From Liquidambar formosana (lineage: Eukaryota > Streptophyta > Magnoliopsida > Saxifragales > Altingiaceae), in the NCBI GenBank assembly GCA_039720395.1, contig CM077824.1:28706586-28770585 (forward strand): a stretch of DNA of 64,000 bases, read 5' to 3'. A program made the translations under genes and the position numbers. Shown here in pieces: positions 44,401 through 56,400 of the stretch. The notes under the pieces were generated by a model, which was not told the DNA's origin, ran no database searches, and was given only the letters and a program-made list of their open reading frames with translations. Within the stretch, counting starts at the first letter, position 1; the number at the start of each line of letters is the position of its first letter.

Positions 44401-47400
44401 TGTTTACAACTGTATTATCTACTCTTTGAAGAGAGTTTCCTGTACTCAAATATCTCTACAAATCATCTTGTATTAAAGGGTTGTGAAAATCCTTGGCTTT
44501 GAAGCTTTTGAAGAAGGCTGTGTATTAAGTGTTTGAGAAAAAACACTTGCTGCTGTAAAGGTTTTTATCTTCACCTTGGAAGAAGATTGTTTAGTGGATT
44601 TGAATCCTCAAGCGAGCTCTTGAGGCGAGGACGTAGGCGGGAAGCCGAACCTCGTTAAAATCATTTGCACTCTCTTTCCCTAAATCTCCTTATTATTGCA
44701 TATTTGTGTTATTTCTTGTTCTAGCAATAATCAGTTTTTTATTGTGCATTTAGATTTTTAATTTGGCTATAATAACCCTATTCACCCCCCCTCTAGGGTT
44801 ATTTACTTGGGACAACAATACTGGCCATTGGCCCAAGGAAGGGGCCAGGTCATAAAATCAACAGCTGGGTCAATGGTCAAACCAAAATCTCAAACATATA
44901 CTATTACAAAATTGAAATTATTTATCCAAAATTAAATTTCAAAAAAAAAAAAAAAAAATGTATGCTATGTTATAACTTATAACTAAAAATGTAGATATAT
45001 GAAAATGTCTTTACATATACGAATAAAAACTAAAAAACATATTTGCTTCAAATTACTTATGTTCATTTCAATTTGTATTAATATTATTTATATGTTCTAC
45101 TCTTTAATTTTTTTTTTTTTTTTTTTTTTGTTTTTTTTTTGTTGTTTTGAGTTCCAAGTTAAGAAACAAGTATATAATTATTTGACTCAATAACAAGCCT
45201 CCATGGGTAGCGCAATGTTCAGAGTGTCAAAAAATCTTCACTACCTAAAGCGTTCAACACTTTCCAATTGCATTTGGGTCCAACCTTCTGGGTTGAGCAG
45301 GCTTATGTGGTTTTGACCAGATCTATTTTGCTATTTGCATCACACCAGGAAAGAGGCCAGACCATCAGATTCGTGATCCGATTGGTGAGCCCAGTCAGAT
45401 CTTGATAATTATCATCATAGGCCTGCCCACAACAAGCCAAAGACACACTTCAAAGAAAGATTCTCTAGGGAAAAAAACTAACTTAATTAAAGGTTAGAAA
45501 ACGTCCATGGTACATTGCTTGCCCCACAGCACTCCAATATATGACCAAACCAGAAAACAGGGAAGCGTACTATTAATACAGCGCACAAGATCCTTCCCAT
45601 AAGGCTGCTGCTTAATTCACACCATCTTAGCTCTCGTAGGAGTGTGGAAGTCTAGTCTGGATTACAAATTAGAGGAATCTGAAGAAGAAAGGTTATGCAA
45701 GGTCTGAGGGGGCACATTGGAATCTCAGATATAACTTGTAAGAGGTGGTTGATACATGCACAGCACTGAGGAAGAATTGGAGGGACAGATTAGAATTCCG
45801 ACTATATGGAGCTGACTTAGAAGTCTTAAGGCTAATGTTGGAAGAAATTATGTTTCATATTTCACGTGATTCAACAATCCAAAGCTGCACACATGCCTTC
45901 TGGCATGTAACTGGTACTCGTCATCAACTTGCAACTGCTGTAAGTTTCAGGAAACTCAAATCTCTCAGATCTCCCAAGACTGAGATGTCTAACCACAAAC
46001 GCTCCACCATTAGACTAAACTGATAATCCTTGGATTTAAAATCCAAAGAAAAATCCATGGGAGCTGCGCACCTTTACCACCATCCCTGACTAAGAAATCT
46101 TAGTCTTGTAGCCAAAAAGCTGTCATAAACAACTTCCAAGACACCTAAATTGGCCTCAATAAACTCGTCCGCACTGATCTCATGACTTGACAAGAGGGAA
46201 GATCCTTTCAAACCAGGGAAAAAAGGGTCTCCAAATCCTGGAATCTAATCCCAGTGATTACTCATATGATTGTATCACTCTAATCTTCTCCTTAAGATTG
46301 ACCCATAAACTCCTACCCTGCTTAGTTTTTTTCTGTTTTTTTATTTTTTTTTCCTTCCAACAAACTTGGGAGAACTCAGACAAGATAAATTTTGATTTCT
46401 CACAGCGCTAAGGACTAACTGAGAGCAAGAAAGCTGACTTCACCAGTTTATTTTCCATGGGGCTCTCTTCAGATTCCTGTCATTTTATACATGCTTCTAT
46501 TTAACATGAATGATCTCTCAGCGAAAACCACCCAATTAAATTACCAATCATATGCAGCATTTCTATGCAAACCAATTTTTGCATGAATAATGCAAAAATA
46601 TAAACTCCTAAATTCTAAATGAAAGTTCTACATTATTCAAGATTTTATCCATATGATGATGTATATTTTCCTGACATAATTAGATTACCATTCAAATTTA
46701 TTCTTCCTGTATTCCAAATTACTAACAAAATCACATCCATATTTGGCCATGCCACTTTCCCACTAAGTTTCCAGATTAATTCCCATATATATAATAATTC
46801 CAATACAAGCATGAATTTGTCAATAAAGCCTTTACAAGTTTCCACTTATGTAGTGTATGAAGAAAAAAACTGTTGCAAGCACAAGATTTTTTTTTTTTTT
46901 TTTTCCCAGTTTGTTTGTATGAATAACCATAAGTAGTGAGGGATTCTAAACCTGAGAAATGCTTGTAGCATCCTCCAGAATTCCTAGATTATACTTTCTT
47001 CGGATAAAGCCAACTGGACTATTAACACAACTTTGTGCCCCTCTGCGGTTCTTCAAAGTATCCAATGGTCTAGGATGGTGACACCTGGATGTCACAGCTT
47101 TCAAGCCTACAAACCAAGAATCAGCCTGCACTTTGTCCTTGCACATCTATGTAAAAGATAAATAAATAAAAATAAATAAATCCATAACCCTTAGCCAAAG
47201 AAAGGAATATACTCAAACAGGAAAGAAAAGCTATCTCCCTAAATAAAAACCACAAATTCAACTATTACCAGGTCAAGTGAGAGTTCACCATTTGCATATA
47301 TAAGCGAAAAAGACTGACACTCCCTTTCTAGTTGAAGTTTCCCCTGAAAATTTATCTAAAGCAAGTCAATTCACCATTTATCTTGTAAAGCAAGGCATTA

Positions 47401-50400
47401 TACTGGAATATCACAGCAGTTAAGACTTAAGAGTTAAGCATCATGATTTAGACAATAGATTTTATTCACATACAGTCCTTTGTCCAGGAATAATATCCAC
47501 AACTGAGCTCAATCTCAAATGTTTTTCCTGCTGTCCAGAATACCAAATCAAAAACCTTTCATCCTGAAATCCAAAACATAAAAAAAATTTCAATTATGGT
47601 AGACAGAGAAGAAAATAACTAAATACTGCTGTTACTGTTTAACAGTCCAGAACATAAGGGAATATCATGACTTCCAGTTCTAATGTGATGAAGATGCAAT
47701 TTGGCTGGAAAAGAAGTAGGACACACAAAATGGAGTGATTTACAATTCCTACATGATTTGGATAGTTCTTACTTTGTTCAAGCCAACAAAAGCTTATTCG
47801 CATTCCTGTACTCGGAACAAACCCTTATACTTTTCTCTGTCTCATTAGAAAATGTGTGGTTGGAATGTCAAAGTTCCAATGAATTTCCAATGTCAATGGA
47901 ATTCATAAAAACTGTTGGGACAATGTCAACAATTCATCGGAACTTCAGGAAAAACAAAAAGCTCAAAAAGATTATGAGACAAAATCACTTGTTAATGGGA
48001 GGTGGGAACATATAATATACTGCCTATGAAATAACATATCATTAAAGCATGAAATCTTAAACCTCACCTTGCCATCTTCATCTCACTTTAAAATCTTTCA
48101 CCCCCACACAGAGCTTCAACCTCTACTCACTTCTTATCAAGATTCATGTCCTCTATCTTCTTAGTACAAATTCAATAAGAAACTACCCTTTTTTTCAGTG
48201 AACAATAGGAATTGAATCATACTGATGGGGATCAAGAAGGATTAATTTTAAATTTTGGCGTTTTTTATTTAGGACTTACATATTTATGTAGGACTGATAT
48301 TATTTATTATTTGGGAATTAATTTTACTCCCTCCGTCCCACAAAGATAGGCCTTCTTTCCTTTTTTGGCTGTCCCAAAATGTTTGTCACTTTGAAAAGTC
48401 AAATTATAATTTTTTTTAACTTTCCCATAGTATCCTTTATAATACCAAGAATTACCCTTTTTTTTTTTTTGATGAAGTAAAAATGTATTAAAACAAAAGG
48501 CTTAGCCCAAGTACATGAGACATATACAAGCACTAAAGACGACCCCTTAAAGCTTAAGAGTGTCTACAAAAAGAATAAAAGAAAGCTTACAACTATTAGC
48601 AAGACTAGAAAACCACAAAAAAAGAATCTTAATCAGGGAGGATTCAAGTTCAATAAGAGATTTATCAACTCCTTCAAAAGTTCTACTGTTCATTTCTCTC
48701 CAAATGCACCAAAAAATGGCATGAGGAGCCATTCTCCAAATCATCTTTGCCTCTTTGTTGCCCCCTTTAATCCACTAACCGGAAAGAAGATCATGAATCG
48801 AAGAAGGGATGACCCAATGGACACCGAACATATTAAATATTAGCATCCAAAGGCTTTCCACCATTATGCAATGTAAGAAAAGATGATCCACCGTTTCCGC
48901 CATTTCTTTACACAAGATACATCTATTTGGCATATGCTACCCTCTCCGGATAAGATGATCCAATGTCAAACATTTGTTACTTCCCACAAGCCAACAAAAA
49001 AACGCTACTTTAGTCGGAATCGAATTAACCCAAATAGTTTTAGCCGGAAGGAAAGGAACCCCTTGAGGTCTCAAAACATTGTAGAAAGATTTCATGGAGA
49101 ATGACCCTTTAGAGTACTTACGCCACACCAAGGAATCATTCTCGCCCACCAAAATCTTACTATCATAAAGAACTTGATAAAAAGGCATCACACTTTCCAA
49201 CTCCCAATCATTGAAAAGCCTAAAAAAAATAACATTCCAAAAAATAGCTCCATTGTTCCCATCTATGTAATCACAAACCATAGCATCTTTGTCGACTGCA
49301 ATATCATACAACGTAGGGAATTCCAATTTTAGGGGCAAGTTAGAGCACCAAGCATCTTTCCAGAATCTCACTCTATAACCCATTCCCACTTTAAAACCAA
49401 TCTCCTTGGAAAAATCTAATAAAGCTTTGCATGATCGCCTTCCAAAGACCCAAGCCATGAGAACCTCTCACCTTCTTAGTCCACCAACCTTCACTAGTTA
49501 AGCCATATTTCCAAACCGCCACATCCTTCCACAAACCCTAATCCTCTTTCCCAAACCTCCAAATCCATTTACCCATAAGAGCTTGATTAGTACAGGAGAT
49601 AGTTCTAATACCCAAGCCTCCCAAAAATTTTGGAAGACAAACGGAGTGCCAATTAACAAGATGAAATTTCCGCTCTCCCCTCATATTATTCCACAAAAAA
49701 TCTCTTTGAAGTTTTTCAATTCTATTAGCCACCAATCTAGGGATCTTGTGAATGGACATAAATTAGATAGGAATGCTGGACATCACACTTTTGATAAGTG
49801 TTAACTTCCCACCTTTAGAAAGATAACATTTTTTCCATCCACTAAGTCTTTTTTCAATCTTAGAAATGACGGGGTCCCACACTTTAGAGTCTTTGAAGCG
49901 AGCCCCCAAAGGAAGACCAAGGTAAGTCACCAGCATATCACCAACTTTACAACCAAGAATACAAGCAAGGGAATCAATATTTTCAACCCTCCCAACCGGA
50001 ATAATTTCACTTTTACCAAGATTAACTTCAAGACCTGACACCGCTTCAAAGCAAAGGAGAATCGCCCTCAAATTATACATTTGTTCCTCATCAACACCAC
50101 AAAAAAGAAGAGCATCATCGGTGAAAAGTGAGAAACTTTTCCAAACCCGTACCGCCCATCCCCAATCTTGAAGCCCTCAACCAAAGAATTCTCCATGGCC
50201 TTGGAAATAAAATTACTCAAAACTTCCACGACTAGAATAAAAGAAAGAGGAGAAAAGGGGTCCTCCAGAACTATGGAAAAAACCATAAGGAGTCCCATTC
50301 ACTAACACCGAAAAAGAGGGACTAGAGATGCACCAAGAGATCCATTTTCGCCACTTTTCCCCAAAGCCCATCCTTCCAAGCATATAAATGAGGAAGTTCC

Positions 50401-53400
50401 AATTAACATGATCATAGACCTTTTCCAAATCAATTTTGACCATAACCCTCGGATCCCCACTTTTAAGTCTTATATCCACTCCTTCATTGGCAACAAGAGA
50501 AGCATCCACAATTTGTCTCCCCTTAATAAAAGCAAATTGAGGGGGTGAAACAAGTTTCCCAACAACCTTCGCAAGACGCAAAGCCAAAACTTTGGAAATG
50601 ATTTTGTAAACACTACTAAGTAAAGAGATAGGGCGAAAGTCCCTTACATCCACCACCTCCCCTTTTTTAGGAATAAGAGCAATAAAAGTAGCATTGAGAC
50701 TTTTTTCAAATTTTGCATTTGCAAAGAATTCCTCAAAAATCTTCATAAGATCATCTTTAACCACAACCCAACATTTTTGAAAATAGGCAATAGAGATACC
50801 ATCTGGGCCGGAGGCTTTATCCCCATTAAGAGCATGAAGAGCCCCTAGAACCTCCACTTCCTCAAAAGCAATTTCCAAATTATCCGCTTCCAAATGATCA
50901 ATGGTGTTAAATTCCGCATCATCAATGAAAGGTCTCCTATCCTCCTCTTCATTGAAAAGATTCTCATAAAATTCAACAATTTCTTTAGAAAAGATGTCCT
51001 CATCCTCTACCATAGTCCCGTTAACAATAAGTTTCCCAATGAAGTTGTTCCTCTTATGAGCATTAGCCACTCTATGAAAAAATTTTGTATTTTTATCACC
51101 TTCTTTAAGCCATGTAGTTCTGGATTTTTGCATCCAATTAATCTCCTCCAACTGGGCAAGTTTTGCAAACTCTGCTTGAGCCTCAATTCTACTAGCTTTA
51201 TCCTCCATAGACAAACCATCCACCCCTTCCTTCTCGTCAATAGAATGTATTGTATCCATCACCCTATTTAAAGACTCCCTTACATTTCCAAAAACCTCCT
51301 TATTCCAAACTTTTAGACAATCTTTTAAGGCCTTCAATTTTTTAGCAAACACAAAACTAGGATAACCATCAAAAGAGAAAGAATCCCACCAATTTTTAAT
51401 CAAATCCACAAAACCATCCACTTCAAGACACATATTTTCAAAGCGAAAGGGGCCTCTAGCAACTCTCAATCCTTCACTATCAACGAGCAAAGGCACATGA
51501 TCGGAAAGCGGTTTGGGAAGGGCAGATTGGATAACTCTAGGAAAGTGTTCTTCCCAAGACAGTGAAAAAAGAAACCCATCCAGTCCAGAAAGGCCAGGGT
51601 TATCCCGGTTGCTAGACCAAGTAAACCATCCTCCTCCTAATGGAGGATCAAAAAGTTCATTAGACTCCACAAACTTCGAGAAAGTTTGCATAGCCAAAGA
51701 AGAACCCAAGCAATCTTTCTTTTCATTTGGATAACGAACAACATTAAAATCTCCAGCCACACACCAAGGTAATCCCCATTTGACTTTAACCCCCTCCATC
51801 TCAAGCCAAAAAGAAGCCCTCAAAGCATCATCATTAGGACCATAAACTCCCGTCATAACCCATTCAAAACCATCATCCACATTCTTGAAGACACAGGAAA
51901 CTGAAAAGGCACCCACATCAGAATCCAACTTGGAAATAATTCTATTATCACACATCATCAAAATACCCCTTGCCGTTCCTTGAGCACCTAGCTCCATCCA
52001 ATCCACATAATTCCCAGCCCATATATCCTTGACAATCTCTCTATTAATGAGTTCAATTTTCGATTCTTGGAAAACAACAATATCACCTCTCCATTTTTTA
52101 AGAGCAGATTTAATTCTCCTTCTTCTTTCCCTACTATTAAGTCCTCTAACATTCCAATTAATAATTCGTAGCCTCATAAAGAAACCAAATCAAGGATGTG
52201 ACCCCCCCCCCCATTCTCTGTTCCTTCCACTACATTATTGCCTTCTCTGCCCACATAATTAATGGACCATTCAAGCTTTCTCAATTCGCGTCTTCTTCTT
52301 TCTTCCGGACTAACCTTCCTCCTTCTAGGAGAAACCACACCATTAGACTTCCATTTCTTTTCAATTGCAGAAAACAGTGATATAACTTGATCCTCATACC
52401 CACCATACGACATACCCAAGAATTTACTCAAGCCTCTAACTCGCGATTTGACCCAGTCCATAATTTCAACCTCATTATCAGGACCATACTCCAAAAGGAG
52501 GTTTCCAACCATCCCTTGTCTGTGAACCAAAGCGGAATCCGGCTCCAAAGAATCAATAGGAAGACATAAGATAGGTTCGGCAAAATTTGAATCTACAGAA
52601 AACCCGCTTTCTCTCTCATCTTCACTGACTGATAGCAATCTATCATCCCCTTCCACTGTGCGAAGACCAACCTGATCATGGACTGCAATATTCCTCACCC
52701 CGGCTGTATACGACTGACAAAGAATTACTTTGATTATTAGTTATATCTATTTTATAGCACTTTCCATTTATTTTTATTTTTTTGTAGTATTAGTTATTTC
52801 TATTTTATAGCACTTCCATTTTTATGTTCGCAATTTGCTTTACCAATATAGGGCTTCAGATGAAAGCCCTGGAGAAGGAGACTTGATGAATAAGAATTAA
52901 GTAATAATGCTTCTCCTCTAATCCTCCTACAAGTAGGGTTTCTCCTTTTCCAACCTCCCTAATCAAGTAGGGCTTCTCTCCTTCCCTCTCTCTTTCTTCT
53001 TCTTCTCTTTCTTCTTTCTTCTTTCTTCTTCTCTTACTTTTTACATCACATACTTTCCTAGACCCCACCTCAACACAATAGATGCCTTCACAACAGTACT
53101 ATGACAGCATTGACTATATAAGAAAACTATACAAATTTGATGGAGATTAACGAAGTCAGATAGTCCTATATCTAAGCCTCATAATTAGAAAATAGGTTCT
53201 TCAGGACTAGATTTGAACATGTCCAGACATAAAATGGTAGAGGACCCACTATTATACAGATCCAGTTTTGGACATTTTCTGCCCTCTTAAGGAACAGAAT
53301 AAAACCAAAGAATCTTAAATTCTAAATGAATTGATCATCCTACTTTTTCAAGTAATAATCATTTAAATGGGACCCATTAATTGTTGGGTACCATTGTAGT

Positions 53401-56400
53401 TACAATGGTTTTGCAACCAATCAGAGCTCACCACGTCGTCCAATAAGTAAGAGACATGTGGCCAAGAATCAAAGGTTGACCAAGTAAAGGATCAACAAAA
53501 TGGGATCAATGAGACGTTGACATGTGGCCGGGGGGGAGAGGGGGCACTCAAAAAGAACATGTAAGAGACATGTGTAAAGCATGGGTACAACACGCAAGTA
53601 ACACGCGCCAGCCCCATGGAGGCAAAAGAGCAACCTTGGTGAATAAGACCAAGTAAAGAAATACCACACCATGGCTGCCAACCTTGAGAAGGAGGGCAGG
53701 ACAGAACCTGACCTCACTTAGTTTCACTTCGAGGTGAGTGCAAGCTTCGCACCCTAACCTTGACGCTTGACACTAGCTTGAGTCGAAGGCCCAAGGAGCT
53801 CAATGCTTTAGAGGCAAGGTCTGCAATGACCTCGCGATCTGTGGGGATACTCAAGGTCTTCATCTGGTGACAAGAAAGGAGGATCACAAGGTGGGGGCAA
53901 CCCATTTTGACTTAGCCAATATGGGGGACTTCAATGAGAATCGTGTTCTTGAAATGAGATAACGTGTTTAGAGCAACATGCCCTAACACGATAGAGCACA
54001 AACATACCTTGGAAAACCCGAGGTCTAACATCTAGATGGTTGATGTAACAAGTCAGTAGGTTGCAAGGGCAGGTAGACCTAAGGGCTAGGTCGTGCAAGT
54101 GCACCTGCCACCTCAAGAAGTCACATCAAACACCTTTGAGAGGTCACATCGAGAACTAACCCGGGAGATCACATCATGAGCTTCTTATATAAGACCTTAG
54201 AGGTCTCATTTGGAAGCATTCAAATTTCATGAGAGTTACATAAGGCAAGAGATCTGAGATCCTAGAAATCCTAGTGATGAAAACCTCACACCATTGGTCT
54301 TCTAGAAACTGTAGAGCTTTAGTTTGATCCAACCCCCAGATTGGTCCTCTCTCCTCATACCTCGAACTTCAATCCCTCCATTACACTGGTTTACTCCACG
54401 TGTCACCTCACGTTGCCAACCTCGTATTTATCAGACCCACTTCTGTACATCTCACAGAACTCACTATAAACATTCATCATTTGATGGAAAGCAACGTAAA
54501 ATAAAATCACATTTTAAAAGGAAATTATGAAGCGGCTTATCACCTGTGTAACACCACATCCCCCTCTCCAGTACGTGGCCCATTCTTCGTATGGTGCAGG
54601 GGCAAATATTAAGACCCACATGCATGCACATGGGCTAGTACAAGAAGCTCACATTCAGTTTAAGCATCCACTTTATTTCAATTTCAAATTCTTATTAGGT
54701 TTTGCACTTCCTTAGCTAACCGGGAAGAGCTCCAAAGAACATACTGACACAGCCCAGACAAAGAAGAGTTTAGCCCCGAGATAGTTGAATAGGAATTTGC
54801 CTAGCTCGTGCCCACAATGGCAGGGGATGTTTGCCCCTTGGGTGGATGCATGTGTCAGCGGAGATGACCACATTAGAACACCCACCACGATGGTGGAGGT
54901 TGAGGCAAGTGAACCCCATAGGTTCCGTTAAAAGTTCTATGCACACGGTGCCTTGATGCTTAAACGCTTACCTAGGTTGGAGGCCAGGTCAGGTTGCCTC
55001 ATCGTATCCCCTTGGGCTGGTTAAGAGGTTCTTGGCTTGGTAAGAAAAGTAGAGGCTCACCGATGTGGTAGTCATTTGCAAGGTTGCTGAGTCAATGCTT
55101 ACTGCCTCAACCAAGTCAAAAGTGAAGAAAGCCACTGTATCCCTTGGACATGTCTTGCTTGAAATGGCTGCTATGCAGGCCAGGGTCACTAAAGTGGTAG
55201 GTGGGCTCGAAGCCCTGATGTGAGCAAGTGCTCAGGCCTGTAGCCCAATCACCACCCAGGCTGGAAATTAGATCATGCTCTACCAGCATTAACCCAACAG
55301 ATTTCCATTAAATGGATCTTATTTCCCAACTTTGAATGTCCCTTATTCATAGGGTTGGGGTTCTAACTCATACCAAATTCAACATCCCTTGGTCTTCTGA
55401 ACCACTCATGCCAATCCCTCCCTCCAACTCACTCTCTAGTTGATCTACTCTCTCCTTGAACCAAGGCACCCTTACCATCCTGTTGTCACACATGGTTATT
55501 TTACTTTGACTAGGAAATCATCCACCAACACCCATGTTGCCAACAAACTCGTCCAAATGGTGGCTAGTTTTCGCTTGATCATATAGATATCATCGAATAT
55601 AGTATCAAGGTACAAAAATCATAATGAACAAATTATTACAGATCATTAAAATCGTGTGTTTTTCCAGGCTCTTTTTGAAGAAAAAAAGATTGGGGATTTT
55701 GGTGGGAGGCGGGGCGCAGGCCATTTGAAGATCAAACTGTCCAAAATATATTATCATCCTCCTTTTTATTTCCATGCACATTTGTTAAGTAAGAACCTTT
55801 ATTGTTAGGTCCTACAATTTGACTGCATGCCAATTAAAACCACAAAAAGAGTGTTTTAGGAGATAGAAGTAGCAGGCTCTTATCACTTGAAAATTTTAGC
55901 TCAGTTTAAGAAAAATTTGTAAATTATTTAAAGACAACAATATATGCTCTAGATGTATACAACAATATATTTAAGAATATCCAAGCTTCTTTAAAAACTA
56001 TGAAGACATAGATTAAAGTATATATAATTGCTTTTTTTAACCAAGGACAAAGAAAGCCTCCTTTAAAGCATGAGGAAGCCAGCAATTATTATTGGCAAAA
56101 ATTGTCAAGAAATTATCCTTCCTCAATAATGCAAGGCTAGATCTATTACTGAAAAAGGGAGAGTGCAAACAATATAGTCCTCCTAGTAGTATAAACAATT
56201 TCTTAACACCCTTTTTTGTTTAAATAACTAACAATCAAGCAGTGCCGCTTCTATAGGTGTGAATGTAAAATATCACATCTAAACAAAAAAATAAAAATAA
56301 AAAAATACCAGATTTGTTGTCAACAATACTATTTCAGCCCTACAAAACTCTCCAAAGATCAAGCAATGACATCCAATAATTACAGATCATTAAAATCGTG

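Larger units (their letters stand above)
48456..52719 (-). mobile_element. 5'-truncated L1-type LINE in intron 2, same strand as the gene
   Basis: Flanked by 9-bp direct repeats AAGAATTAC (48447-48455 and 52720-52728) and ending on the minus strand in a poly(A) tail (T run at about 48458-48470). It keeps the C-terminal half of ORF1, endonuclease, RT and the zf-RVT part of ORF2, with several frameshifts. The order and the target duplication show a target-primed insertion, truncated at the 5' end. Confidence 0.92.

Noticed and set aside
45185..45420. Possible SINE or tRNA-derived repeat
   Set aside because: No A/B box pair or poly(A)/target duplication could be identified.
44999..46411. Several frames of 64-92 codons in intron 5
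   Set aside because: No domain, no paralogous frame structure and no splice logic; they look like chance openings in an old intron.
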